64,000 bases of DNA. Source: Sorex araneus. Taxonomy: Eukaryota > Chordata > Mammalia > Eulipotyphla > Soricidae. Positions 1-14,533 of the stretch are shown here, in pieces. Where the stretch lies: assembly GCF_027595985.1 (NCBI RefSeq), contig NC_073304.1, forward strand, positions 44,761,637 through 44,825,636, read 5' to 3'. The position numbers and the translations under genes were made by a program. Each line of letters starts with the position of its first letter. The stretch's first letter is position 1. Below the pieces are notes generated by a model. That model was given only the letters and a program-made list of their open reading frames with translations, did not search any database and was not told the DNA's origin.

Positions 1-164
1 TAAAGGAAAACCAGTGAAGAAATGAGGGGCAAAGAGAACACCAGAGAATAGGCTACCCTGGAGTCAGGCAAGGCAGGAATAACGAGGAGAGACTCTTCAG
101 TGTATTAGTGCTGCTTGCTGATGGCAAGTAGTATTTGGTTTTTGTTTGAGTTTTTTTTTGTTTT

Positions 165-333
165 TGTTTTTTTGGAGGCGGGGATTTTGGGCAATATCTG
201 ATGTGCCCAGGAGCTACTCCCAGTTCAGAGCTCGGGGAGCAGCTCAGAGGATCTCATGATGCTGGAGATTGACCCCGGTTCTCCTGCACACAGAGCATAT
301 GTTGAGCCCATTGAGCTACCTTTCCTACCTCAT
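165..333 (-). mobile_element. tRNA-SINE, old copy
   Basis: Agctactcccagttcagagc and attgagctacc remain, after a poly(T)-rich tail side. Confidence 0.55.
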
Positions 334-989
334 TTCAAGTGATTTTTGAAGTATAATTTGACCATCTTCACTGTGAAGGTCACAGGTATTCTAAATTCAT
401 GTTCTTCAATTCTTTTCTCGTCACTAGCATTTGTAGACTGGTAGGTAGTTTTGGTTCCAGAGAGCAGCACCACCTAGGACATACTATTCTTCCCCCAAAA
501 GTTGAATTTGAGTCTGATCAAATCCTGAGATAGCTTTCCAGGTTATAGAAAACATGGGGGCTGGAGAAATGAGTAAAAAGCAGGAAAAAGTAAACAGATA
601 TGTGCAGTGGAAGATAATCTATTGAACAAGAAAATAATGGTATAGAAAGAGATGGGAGGAGAATCTCATTTAAATGAAGACACCTAGAAGACATCTATGT
701 GCCACAAGTGGGTCTTGCTTGCTTTTTGTTTCCAGTAGTTTTAAAAATATCTCTTTGAAGTAAGGAAATTTATATCTGGTCCCTGTAATAGACAGTATCT
801 TACCTGCTAATTTTGTTGGCTGTGTGATGATGATGATATGATTATGAAAGAAAACGTCTATTTTTAGAGCTACATACTGAAGTACCTAGGGATAAAATTT
901 GTTGAATAGAAATTTTTTTAAGAATAAGGATTGAAAGGCCTATAGTTAATAGGCTAAGGATTGAATAAGAATTTGCTCAAAAGTCTTTC
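334..989. other. DLGAP5 intron, nothing recognised
   Basis: AT-rich intronic DNA without exon-like frames or clear repeats. The upstream DLGAP5 exons were sought here and not found. Confidence 0.6.
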
Positions 990-1162
990 TTAGGGAGACA
1001 GAGAACTAGTATGGTGGGTTAAGGTAATTGTCCCCTATGCAATCAATCCAGGTTCAGTTACCAGCACTGTATGTACCATCCCCTACCCCCACCCTGAGTC
1101 CTGCCAGGAATAATCCCTGACTATAGCCAGGGGTGAGTGAGCACCACCAGGTGTGGCCACAG
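990..1162 (+). mobile_element. tRNA-SINE
   Basis: Agtatggtgggttaaggta head, ccaggttcagttaccagcac B-box region, full body; lies 165 bp upstream of DLGAP5 exon A. Confidence 0.75.
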
Positions 1163-1327
1163 AACTGCAACAACAACAATAGAAGAACATTTCTTAGTAG
1201 TAGTTGAAAGTTAGTTGAAGCAGTTGAACAAAATGATGTTTTATACACTTGTATAAATTTTTATCTTCTGAAATGTTTTGTATGGTTTTTGTTTTTTCTT
1301 CATTGGTTCAATGAAAACTGTTCTTAG

Positions 1328-1497
1328 GTGATCAACGAAGAAAAATGCTCCAGAAATACAAAGAGGAGAAGCAGCTTCAAAAGCTGAAAGAACAGAGAGA
1401 GAGAGCTAAAAAGGGAATCTTTAAAGTGTGTCGCGTTAGACCTGACATGCCTTGTTTTCTGTCAAACCAGAAGTCTCTGAAAGCTGAGCCTCAAAAG
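1328..1497 (+). CDS. DLGAP5: DLGAP5 exon A (Lys/Glu-rich helix)
   Basis: Acceptor ttcttag, donor aag|gtaaat. The exon begins with the last two bases of a Gly codon and encodes [16 protein letters not shown] then KGIFKV and PDMPCFL, matching human HURP near residues 87-145. The helix-forming charged stretch lies in the N-terminal microtubule-binding half. Differences include KVCRVRP where human has KVGRYRP. Confidence 0.95.
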
Positions 1498-4400
1498 GTA
1501 AATGTATCATCTTAAACTGATACAGAGGAATAGTTCATTTTAGAAGGAATTTTAAAAGGTTAAATGACTAAACTTTTAAAAATAACTTTCCCCTTCCCTT
1601 TATTCATTTGACTAGTTGGTAGAAGGCGGGAATGACATAAGGTGATAAGAATCAAAGCACTTAACTAGCTTGGGTAAATTGAGAATAGGATAAACTAGGA
1701 GAGAAAGTCGAGTAGGGTGAACAGTGGACATTATGTCAAAGGATTTGGCATTCCTCCTGGAGAATATGGCGAGCCCTGGGAAACTTACATAAATGAGTTC
1801 TATCTGTATTAGATTAATAATTTGAGAGGAATACCCACGCTAGGAAAATTATTTGGATAGGACAGTGTTAATTGTTTATGGATAGGAAGATCAGTTGTGA
1901 GCTTATTATACAAGATTAGGTTACGGCTTATAATCTGGGGCAGTGGGTTTAAAAGGAAGAAAGAGGAAAAACTCATTTTGAGAGAAAATTTGATAGGACT
2001 GGTGACCATGTCGATGGTAAGGGGTAAAGGAAATTGAAAAGTCAGATAAGATGATTCTGGTATTGGCTTGAGCAACCATGTAAGTCATGCTGCTTCTCAA
2101 GAGATACAGAAGACAAGAAGAGAAATGGATTTAAGTAGGCATATTAAAACTTAAAAACAAAAAAAAATCCTGCTTGGATCATCTACATTAGTGTATCTTG
2201 GTCCTTTTCCGACAGTGGCCCCTTTGCATCTTGTTTCATTCCTATACCCCTCTCATCCTACCATTTGGACCCCAAGTCTCATGCCATTACCCTCCCATTT
2301 ACAGTTTTTACCAGTGCATCTCTTAGAATATTGTCAGAGCTCCTAGGGGACTCTAGGCTGCTGGTTGAGAAAGGTGGCTCTAGATAATAGGCCCTGTTGG
2401 GGAAAGTTTTGGAAGTTGGGCTCTGGGGGAGGAGGCTTATATGGTCCCCCAAACACTGCTGAGTTTCAGCCCTCCCCTCCCGCCACACATGCGAAAAAGG
2501 TTTTTTTTTTTTTTCCTTTGGAAATCTATACTAAGGAGGAATCTAGTCTATAGCATTGGGAGCAAAGGTGGGCATCTAAGGTATAGGATTGCATGAGAAC
2601 ACTGCAGTAAGGATCTACAAAGTCCTAGAAGAGTTCATTCTAAAGAGCATCTTCATCCAAACAGTAGTCAGGCATCAGTGGTGAAACTTGGTTTGACTTT
2701 AAAATGGGAGCTAAACTTCATAATGAGACATGGAAATAAACTTTTGTTTCTTGACAGTGCTTAGGACTTTGTGATTTGTGCTCAGGGATCCTGGCAGGGC
2801 TTAGGGGACCGTATGGGGTGCTAGGGTTTGAACCTGGATCTGACTCATACAAGGCAAGCCCCTTCCTCACTGTACTGTCAAACTGTCCCCAGCATGATTA
2901 TTTTTTAAACGTTCTCTTCTTTCAATTGCTTTAAGGATGTTCAATCGTTTATGCGGATTACAAGGTCAAAGGCCAGAGAGCAAATGGAACAGATTAAGGT
3001 ATCGTTGATCATTGTTACTAAATGAGAAGCGGTGACATTTTTCCCTCAGCATGTAAATTCATTTTTAATCTAATGACAGCTTCAAGGACAACCATTTATC
3101 TACTTGATAAATAATACCAAAATTTCTTTCTTTTTTTTTGGTATTGCAACAGAAAAGTTTTGGCTGGATGCTAAGGAAATGCTCTTTGTGAGCTTTATCT
3201 TGGGGCCGCACTCATTTTGTTAAGTGGCTTCTAATTAGCCATTCCATGACCCATGAGTGCATCTAGGGATGTAGGCACATCAGAGAGGTGTTGAAAATAT
3301 GAGAGTCTTCAAGGTAGCATAATGGATAAGGTTAGTAGGAGGGTTACTAAAATCAAGTGAAATGGTCAAGGAGGAAAATAGTATGTCTTTTTATTTGGTG
3401 AGCAAGTATTCTCTAGTCAATAAATTTGAATTACTATCATAGGTCCTGGGGTACAATAGTCAATAAAAAAAATAAGATCCCTTGATTTTATGTGAGGCAG
3501 GCAAAAAAAAGTATATAGTAAATGAGTATAACTATCATGAAAGTTTTTTGAAAAGGAAATAAAGAAATTTAAAAAATTTCCTTTTTTTGAAAAGGAAAAG
3601 GAAATAGAGTACTGAAGTAAGCATGGTCTGGAATCTTGGTTGGAGCAGGAAATAGGTTCAGGACCAATTTCTAATTAGGGAAAGAAGTTCCCCAGATGAC
3701 CTCTTCATATCCTATATTGGACAATTCTGACCTTGCTTCCCAATGATGCTATCAGATTCAGCAGTCAGGCAGGTTTTGAGGGAAGACGTCACACACAAAG
3801 ATGAAAAAGCTCTTTCTGTTCGGAGAATTTTTTAGGCAAAATTTAGAGGTCTTAAAGCAAAAATGCATCTGATGTGTTTATGGACCCTCAGATTTTAGTC
3901 AGCTATTGCTAATAGCTCATTAGCATTTTCCAAGTTCTAGGATTCTAAGTATGCTTTCGAGGAATTTCTTCATCTCCTTTTATGTAGGATAGTGAACTTT
4001 TTGCTAGGACATTTCTCATTGTCGTACTTTCAGATGGTTCATTTACGATGTCAAATGTGATTTGATTCATTATACAATTAAATCATTGGGCACCTCATCT
4101 CTTCAACAGATTAATGATGGAACTAAAGTTCGAGCAACTCTATCTGCTCAAAGACAAACTTCTGCAAAGAAAGCGTTGGATAAAGAGAAGGAAGGTGGGA
4201 CATTAGCCATTACTATAAGTTCTAATGCACCCACAATTATTAAAACAGTAACTTAATAATTACAAAAGTCATTTTGTTTAATTTTTCCTCCACAGCTCCA
4301 CAGCCTGTTGCCACAGTGGTGAGAATGACTCGCTCAGCTATAAACAGCTTACAGGCAGCAAAGCAGATTGTCCAAACAGTTTCCTCTGCAACAAGAAAGA

Positions 4401-7400
4401 CAGTCATGAGTGCTACTAATGGTAAGAGCTTGTTTTGATCAGTAGTAAGTGAGCTAGAATGTCCTTGAAGTTTTGTGCTCAGTTGTTTTAAATCAGCATG
4501 CTTTTCTTTTCTTTTAAAAATAAAAGGTAGAAAGGGAGGAAATAGAAAATTCAATTCCTACAGGTAGACTATGTGTCCCTACATCCAGGCTTGTTCAAAT
4601 GTTGAAGACCTTGATTAGTGTAAGCAGTGCTTTCAAATGAAAAATGAATTGACTCAAATTATTAATGCACCATCCATTTGCTGGGATATAGTGTGGCCAT
4701 TTAAGAACAACATGAAACTTACTAGAGGATAATGTTTCTGATATAGTAAATAAAAGCAGGCCAAATTCGGAACAATATGATGACAATTCTAAAGAAGTTG
4801 TACATGAATAGATAAAACTTAGTAGACTTACCCCAAAGTCTTATCTGGAGTATTATTGAGTGATGTAATCTTGGGGTGATTTTTTTTTTCTGACTTATTG
4901 TTGTTCTTTGTGTTTTTATTTTTTGATGATAATTGCTTGTTATGGTGGCATAAGGTAAAATATAAAATAGCTACTTTGATTTGAAAACAGACGGCATACC
5001 TTAGCATGATATGCCTTTTGTTTTTATTCCATTTTATAATGACGTGTATATATAGGGGGGGAGTATGACCTGGGACCATTTAATAGCATATGATCATAAG
5101 ATTCTTTTCAGACATACATTTCTATAGATGCCTTTTTTCCCTTTCCAAATTCCTAGTGCAACATTTTCTATGTGACTAGTCAAAGTGGATGTCTTATTTC
5201 ATTTTTTATTTTAGAAACAGAAAGAAAATCACCAAATGAAGGAAGATCTATGAAAAAGATAGAAACAAAGCCTGGAAAGGTAGGCCATATATACTTACTG
5301 ACTTCTGGTTACTTTAAAAATTTCATTGCAGCTCTCATAAAGCTGAATTAAGCATTCAGATTTGCTTTAAGACCTACATATTTGCCAAAAGCTCTTGAAA
5401 AGCAAAGAAATATTGAGGACTTTTTTTCTTTTCAGAAATTGTGTCCTCAGTTTTATGGTATAGAAAGCATAATTTGGTTAACAGGGAATAGGAAATGATA
5501 ATAAAAACACAGCTGACAAATCTTTAGGTATGAACTAGATAAGAGAGTTAGGAGATACACACTAACTTTCCATTCATTTAGTCTGAATATTGCCATCACT
5601 TCCAGTTCCTTGGGCAAATTATGAATGGTTTTCCCATCTCAAATGCTGATTACCTACATATTAGTTTTAAGAATTAAATAACATTCCTAGCCTCTATTAG
5701 TCTTCCAAAGTAGTTTCTTTTGTCATGGAACATACATATGAGACAGCAAAAATGGCACTTTGAGGACTCAGTTTCTTGGCTCATTATCCTGTCTATCTAT
5801 AATTTCTTAACTTTGGGGTGGGGGGTAGGGATAGAAAGGTCATGCCAAAAATTAAGAGATCTAGCTAGATTATTATTGAAAATCAGGCAGCGATCCTTTA
5901 ACGAAAGTGATAGTGAACCTGCATAGATAAACCACTGGGCCCCACAGCTCTTCCTTAGAGACTGATTTGGTCCTTATGGATGATCACTAGTTTTTACTTT
6001 CACTGCCACACCAGCCTCAGGGCCAGTGTGACACATGTACCCTCCTCTAGGTCAAAACACTCTGGTTTGAGCCCATTCCTCCCCCCAAAACCAGAAACTA
6101 GAATAAACCTCTAAAACCTATGTTTAAAATTGTTGTAAAATGGATTAAGGTGGTGAAAAGTTATCAATTTTGATTTATAAAATAAACCCCAGAGATTGTA
6201 ATGTATAGCATATTGAGGATAGTTACTACTACTGTATTTTCATTGAGCCCAATGGGTGGGGACACATGCTTTGAATGCAGGAGCCTCGGGTTCAATCCCC
6301 ACTGCTATCTGGTGCCCCAAACACTTAGAGTAAGCACTAAGATAGGAGTAGCCCCTGAGCACTGCCAGGGGTGGTCCCAACACCAAAAGGATATAAATAA
6401 TACTTATGATACAATTAATGCTTACGATTAATAAACATGATAGTATGTTTAAGAATTGGTAAGAGAATGTATCATCAATTTCAAAGACAAACTTGTATTT
6501 GATATCAGCTTATAATTTTTATATTAAATCATATGTTTTACACCTGAAATTAGTGTAATATTATGTATCAATTATATGTTGATATATGACATATATTTGG
6601 TAAGAATACCAAAATTGGGTTTTATTGAGAAAATAATATTAATCATATTTTATATGGTTAATCTTAATGTATCACACCAAAAACATTTTTCTTTGCTTTT
6701 CCTTTTTTGGTTTTGGGGCCACACCTAGCAGTACTCAGGGCTTACATTTAGCTCTATGTTCATAGTGTCAGGGATCAAGCCCAGGTCAGCCTCATGCAAG
6801 GCAGGCACCTAACCCACTGTACTGTTTCACCAGCCCCTTTGCTTGTATTTTAAGTTTATTCAAAATTATTTTTAAAAGATTTGATCCTTGATAATAGTAG
6901 TCATCTTGTAAGCATTGGATTGCTTATTCTCAAACCACTGAAATTATCAATTTAGCTTGAGTAAAAAGACATATTTGTGGCTGAGTACATTTTTACACCT
7001 CAGGTGTTTTGTTCTTTTTTTTTAAATTTTTTAATTTTTTTTTAATTAATTAGGTTTTGTTTTTTTGTTTTGGGGCTACACTCGGTGCTCAGGGCTTTCT
7101 GGCCCTACAACTCAGGGATCACTCTTGGGCGCTCTGTGGACCATATGGGGTCTTGGGGATTAAGCCCAGCCTGATCACATGCAAGGCAAGTACCCGTCAC
7201 TCTGGTTTGACACCTCAGTTTTTATAAAAAGTAATTTTGTTTGTTTTGGCATCATACCAGCAATTCTTGGGGACATGCAGTACTAGGGGTTGAATCAAGA
7301 TCTCCCATGCAAAAAACCCTTTGAGCTGTTTCCCCAGCCTCCATTTTTCATGTATTAGAAACCTAAAAACTATATTGAGCCCTTTAATAAGGATTGTGTC

Positions 7401-8890
7401 TCTCTCTGGATCATCACTATTCCATATATACATTTAATTTTTTGTTTTAAACTATAGACTTGGAACTTCTCAACTTTCACGTTTCAGACCTCTAATTAGT
7501 TATCTCTAGCTTAAGTAGAGGGATTTTCACTCTATTCTCTTTACTTGCATCCAGGTCATTTCTTCTAAAGCTGAGAATGAAGAAAATACTTTGGATCCAC
7601 AAACCAGTGCAACAAATGGAATAGATCTATCAAAAGTGGAAAACTCGCCAAAGATAAATACTGCAAAAGTGAAAGGAAAGAAATCCTTTGCACCTAAAGA
7701 TTTTATGTTTCAACCACTAAATGGTCTGAGGACCTATCAAGTAAACCCTATGACTCCCCGAAGTGCTGACGCTTTCTTGACACCCAGTTACACATGGATG
7801 CCTTCAGAAACAGAAGTGTAAGACTGTAATTTTAATAATGAATCCCTTGCTAAGGCAACTAAATAACTCCCAAAAGCACGGGTTAAATCTAAGGCAATTT
7901 GGATGACAAATTGCCTTTCTTAGATTTAACCCGTGCTTTTGGAAGTTATTTAGTTAGTGAAATGTATTAATCAAAAAGTCATGTAGATGTGGCCTTTAAA
8001 GGTACTTTGCAGGACCAGAGAGATAATATAGGAGTTAAGGCACTGGCTTTGCATGAGGTACCCTGGTTTGATCTCCAACTCTACATGTACCCTGAGAACT
8101 GCCCCAAAACTCCCTCCAAGAAATACTTTTTAGAAGTATTTGGTAGTTTTGATGTTTCCTATACACACTAATGTATTTGGTAGTTTTGGCATTTCCTATG
8201 CACTATTTTCTGTTATTTTCATGGTAGAATGTGCATTTTTAAAAAGATATAATTTACATTTTTAGAGAGACAAATTTCTACAATACTTTAGCTCAATCGC
8301 ATAGTTTCTAATAGTGGCATTATTGTTTTCTACCTTCAGTCCTGCTACACCAGGACCACCCTTTAGAGTGTCAGGATTCCTCTATTTTTGTCCCACAGAC
8401 CCTCCCTGCAACCCCCTTAGCCGCCTCAGTTTACAGTTCTGTTGACCTTTATCTCAGGATTTGTTTCCACTGGGGTAGTCTAATCCCTTTCTTAGTTTCT
8501 TCCTTCTGACATGATACCTTCCCGTTCCATCCATGTAGCAACAAACCGTAGGTTTCATCTTTTCTCGTACTTGAGTCATATCCCATTGTGTACATATACC
8601 ACTGTTTCTTTTTCCACTCTGTTGCTGGGCATTTGGGCTGTTTTCTGACCTTGGCTATTGTAAGGTATATAGTAAGTGCTGCTATGAACATAGATGTGCA
8701 TATGTCCTTTCGAATTAATGCTTATGTGTCATTGGAGTAGATACCCTGGAGTAGAATCAAAGGGTGATATGAAAGTTCTGTTCATAACTTCTTACATTTT
8801 TGAGAAGTCTCCAGACTATTTTTCAAAGAGGCTGACTCATACAAGAGTCCTACCAACAGTACATGAGAATTCTAGAGAAAAAGATTAACT

Positions 8891-8952
<62 letters not shown>

Positions 8953-11900
8953 GTTGGGGTGAGGGGGTTGCTGTGTGTGAAAAATCGCTTGGTATCCTTA
9001 AAAGAAAAAGTAAGATTCTTTATGCAAATACTGGTTGATGCCAAATTTATTGGAAGCTGGTCAGCAGCTTTCAACGCTGCTAAGTATTTATATTCCATGA
9101 AGGGCTCTTCAACAATCATTGCAATAGCCCCCAGTGGTTTCTATTGAGGCCCTGAGTTCAATCTCTGTCTTTACCAACACCCTGCACACCACTGGGAAGT
9201 CTCCATTGAAAAGAAAAAAATGATTTTCAAAATCCTTGAGTCTCACTCTAATAAAGGTGAACTTTCTATGGAGGTATTTATTTAAATTGCCGTCCCTTCC
9301 AGAACAGACATGAACATTATTCTATACCAAGTTTTTAAAAAAGCTATATAATTTTGAAATCTTGCAATTAAATATCTAGGGATCATGTTTCATGAAATAT
9401 TTTTGCTATTTTTTTATTTTTAGTGATAAGATTAAAGAAGAAACAAGAGAAATTTTTACACAAGAGTGTGAAACTTATTCTACTGAAGCAGTACATCAAG
9501 ATTCAAATAAATCACAGTGTCTTTTAGATTCCCTCACAGTGTGCAATAGAGGTATGGTCTTTTAAGTAAGATGCATACTTTTCTGGATTATGATTTGGCA
9601 GAGATTTGTTGAGAACTTTTCTTTTTACTATCTGGCTCGGGGTAATGACCTCAGGATTAGAAAAGGAAGACTGGATGGGAGAGATAGTACAGCGGATAGG
9701 ATGTTTGCTTTGCACACAGCTGGTCGACCCAGCATCCCATATTGTCCCCCAAGCACTCCTGAGTGTAGAGCCAGGAGTAACCGCTGAGCATTGCTAGGTA
9801 TGACCCAAAGAGTGGGAGGGAGGGAGGGAGGGAGGTAGACTTGGGGAAAGACTTGGGGGGAGAGAGAGAATGGGAAAGGAATTTAGACTACAAAGAGAAG
9901 GGAATAAATGTAAATTTAAAGAGGTAAAGAATATGTCTGTCTATGCAGACATAGAAAGATTGCACTCATCTGTGGAATATAAAATAAAATAACGGAATAG
10001 GAGACTATTCCCAAAAATAGTAGAGATAAGTACCAGGAGGTTGGCTCCAAGGCTTGGAAGCGGCCCCACACGCTGGAGGAAGGGGCAGCTCGCATAGAGA
10101 AGGGAACACCAGGTAAAGTGTGGTTCAAGGACCTGCACGGGATGGGAGATGCTCGCTGAAAATAGAATATAGATCAAACACGATGGCCATGCAGTGCCTC
10201 TGTTCAAACCACAACACCCAAGAGGAGAGAACAAAAGGGAATGCCCTGCCACAGAGGTGGGGTGGGGCGGGGGGCATAGGGTGGGAGGGATACCGGGCAC
10301 TGGTGGAGGGATATAAACAAAATGCAAACATGAAAGTTCATAAGTTTGTAACCGTAACTCATAGTGATTCACCAATAATAAATAAATAAATAAGAAAAAA
10401 ATAAAGAGGTAAAGAATATTTAGAGACTTTAGAAGGAGATAAGATTAATGAAATTATTATCTCAGAAATCAAATTCTAAAATTCAACATTTAAAAAATCA
10501 AGAATGAAATGTCATTTTAGGTATGGTGCTTCTGAATTTTGTGTGTAATATTTATTCTTTATTCTATAGAACATGTCTTAAATAAAAATGAAACTCTTAA
10601 AAATTCAAATGGTCACTCAATGGAAGTCCCACCCCTTCAAATAAATGAAGAACAGATGTCTCAGCCAGAACATGATGTGCCATATTTCAGGTTTGTCCAT
10701 TTCCCAGTCTTAAGAGAATTATATTAACATTTAGATTTTTTTTTTCATTTATAGATCTTTTAAGGATGAAATTTAACTCTTTTTTTGTTTGTTTTGTTTT
10801 GGGGGTCACACCTGGTGGCGCTCAAGGCTTATTTTTCACTCTGCTGAAGGATCACTCCTGGAGGCACTTAGGACCATGTAGGGTGCTGGAGATAAAACCC
10901 CCGGGCCTCTCTCATTTTAACCGTACATTAACTGGTCAGTTAGGGAGAAATTGTCTTGGGTGATTTCAACTTTTTAAAAAAATTCTCATTAGGGACCAGA
11001 GAGATTATACAGTTAGTAGGGCGCTTGTGTTTACCCCACCCAGGTTTAATCCTCAGCATCCCATGTGGTCTCCCAAGCCTTGCCAGAAGTGATCCCCGAG
11101 CACAAAACCAGGAGCAAATCTTGAGCACCACCAGGTATAACTCCAAATCAAAAAACCAAAGCCAGAGATCACTCCCAGCTATGCTCAACCTAGCAGAATG
11201 GACTTAGTAGCTCATTGCTGCCAGCTGCAAAGCATACGCTCCAACCCTCAGCCTTCTCCCTAGCCGTTGGCTAGGCCAACCTTGGTTCTCTTGAGATTGC
11301 AGACTGAACAGATCCCTCTTTGGGAAGTCTGCCCTCTGTATTGTTGAATGAGTCTTTTGCCAGTAACACTGCTCTTATTTGTGATCATCAAAAATACTTC
11401 TATACCAGTGGTTTTCAACCTTTTTATACCTGTGACCTGGCAGTGAAAACTCACTGTTCTAGACGTTTGCTAATGTCCCAGTGGGGACAAAATGGATTCC
11501 ACTTGAGGAGCTGGAGAGACATGACAGCAGGAAGTATGCTAGCCTTGCATGTGGCCAACCTGGTTTCGATCCCTGGCACTTCCTGTGGTTCCCCCAAGCC
11601 CCACCAGGAGTGGTTACTGAACACCACTGGGTGTGCCCCCACTCCCCGTCCAAAAAAACTGATCCTATTTGAGAACCACTGCCTTTGTAAGAAAAGCTTT
11701 ATCATTAGAATCTCTAAGGCCCTATCACTGTAATGCCAGACATACAACTTCTCTTGGCAGTTGTGTGGGTCATAGATTGTGACAGTGCAAAGGAATGTCT
11801 GGTTCTTTTCAGCCTCTGAAAATTAAAACTAGAACAAACTAGAAATACTTGCTTCAAATGTGAGTTGTAGGTATTATTCATCTTCATGTGTTGTATATAT

Positions 11901-14488
11901 AAGAAGATGGAAGACTGGAGAGATAGCTCAGGGGGTAAGGCACTTGTGCACAGTCAACCCCAAATCAGTCTGACACAAAACAGGGTCCTCTCAGGGAGCA
12001 TATTCAGGAGTCATCCCTGAGCAGAATCAGTAGTAAGCTCTGAGCACAGCAGGGTCTGGGCCCATAAAAGCTCTCCAAAAATTAAAAATGGAAAGATGCA
12101 CATTTGGGACTGGAGCAATAGTATAGAGGGTAGTGCTTGCCTTACACTCAGCCATCCCGAGATTCATCCCCAGCACACCACATGGTCCCCTAAGCACCAC
12201 CTGAAGTAAGTCCTGAGCACCGCTCAGTGTGGCCCCAAAACAAACAAAAGTACGTACATAAGGTATAGATCACTGTTACTGTCATCCTGTTGCTCATCAA
12301 TTTGCTCAAGTGGGCACAAGTAACATCTCCATTGTGAGACTTGTTACTGTTTTTGGCATATTGAATATGCCACGGGTAGCTTGCCAGGCTCTGCCGAGTG
12401 GACGAGATACTTTCGGTAGCTTGCCAGGCGCCCCGAGAGGGGCGAAAGAATCGAACCTGGGGCGGCCGTGTGCAAGGCGAATGCCCTACCTGCTGCCCTG
12501 TCGCTTCAGCCCAAGGTATAGGTATCGCCTTGTTTTTATGCATTTCAATATGTTACAGTTCCTAATGAGATTAATTCTTGACTCTTGGAAATGAATATCG
12601 AACCTGTCTATATCTTCCTATCATTATGTGTCTTTGTACTGATAGAGAAAAATCTGTAAAATGGAAATGTTTATCATAATTTTAGAAATATTCTCCAGTC
12701 AGAACGTGAGAAATTAATTACATACTGCCAAGAGTGGGACAAGAAGCTTCAACTGGATATTCCAGATGATGGTGAGGAAATAATTCTTAAATCTTTTATT
12801 TGTTTTAATATGGTTACATTTGTGCGAATTATAAAATTTGAGTGTAAAATTTTATTATTCAAAAGAGCAAGAATTTATTTCTCAGCATATGCTTGCTTAC
12901 CCCACTGTGCTAAAATGACACATAGTTTCAAAGATATGTCATTAGAATATTAGTTTTCATTCCTGAGTTAGACATTTGTCTAACTTGTTATGAGATTTTT
13001 TTTGTTGTTGTTACTTTATTTGTGACATCTGGATCTGGTATTTAATTTTACAAAGTGTTTTCTGAATGAAAATTACCTTAATGTGAGAGATTTTCTGAAA
13101 ATTCCTCAATCTTGAAAAAGTTATGAAAAAATAATTTGTGTGCTTTAGATACTGATAATTAATGAGTTGTTTGAGGGTGATTTATTCAAGGAAAGGTAGA
13201 ATGCCACTTGTGTAGCAATAAGTATGGAAATGTATATTGCTAATTTTTAGCAGGAATTAAGCAGATGCCCAGTGTTTGTATGAGAAATTTTTATAGGAGA
13301 TATTTTTTGTTTTTGGTTTAGGGTAAGAATGTGATTCTATAAATCCTAGGGCACTGGGAGAGGCCCTACCTAGTGGTTAGCTTGAAAAAATTAGGTCTTT
13401 GTCCTTTAAATTTTTTTTTTTAAAAAAAAAACCTTTTATTTCCTTAGTGAAAGATCTCATTCATCTAGCAGTTGGTCAAACAAGACTTCTTATGAAAGAA
13501 AGGTTCAAACAATTTGAAGGACTGGTGGACAATTGTGAATATAAAGTTGGTGAAAAGGAGACTACTTGTACAGATCTGGATGGATTTTGGGATATGATCA
13601 ATTTTCAGGTATGTGGTCAAATATTTTGAGTGTATTTCCTTTTGTTGTACCTGACAGCACTCAGGGATAACACCCAGCTCTGTGCCTGGGGCACTGTAGT
13701 GCCAGGCATCGAACATAGGCCTCCTGTATGCGAAGCATGCACTCTGCCCATTGAATTATCTTTCTGGCCCATACGTGTATTAACTTTTGAGTGTTGTTGC
13801 TGTGTTTTTTAATGAGATTACAGTAAAATGGTTATTGTAGTTGCTTGAGTGCATGTAATATTAAATGAAATATTAGACTATACTCACATAAACTGTAAAG
13901 CTCTGTCCAAACTCAATATCTTCTTCACCCCCCTACTGTCAGAATAACTTCTATGTAGGTTGGAAATTGAATGTAGGTTGGAAATTGAAATGATGTTGTT
14001 GAATATTCTATAATGATTCTACATGTGAGATGAATAAATCTAGACTTAGCAGTTCAAACTCATCTAGCAGGGGCTGGAGCTATAGCACAGCAGGTAGGAC
14101 ATTTGCCTTGCATGCAACCAACCTGGGTTTGATCCCCAGCATCCCATATGGTCCCCTGAGCACTGCCAGGAATAATTCCTGAGTGCAGAGCCAGGAGTAA
14201 CCCCTGTACATCACTGGGTGTGACCCCCCCCCCAAAAAAAAAGAACAAGTTCTTCTAGCACGAGTGAGTGCATGCATGCGTGCATGCTTGTTGGATCAAA
14301 CCCAGAGCCTCAAATTACAGCCCTTGCCCCATATAGCAGTTGTTGCATTTCTCCTGTGTGGCGGGCATTATACTTAGAAGCCCATAAGTAAGTCACATTC
14401 ACTCTCCCAGAAAAATTTGTATTTTTACTAATGAGTCAGATACAATATATGATTCCAATTGAATGTACCAAGTCTACCATTGAGGGAA

Positions 14489-14533
<45 letters not shown>

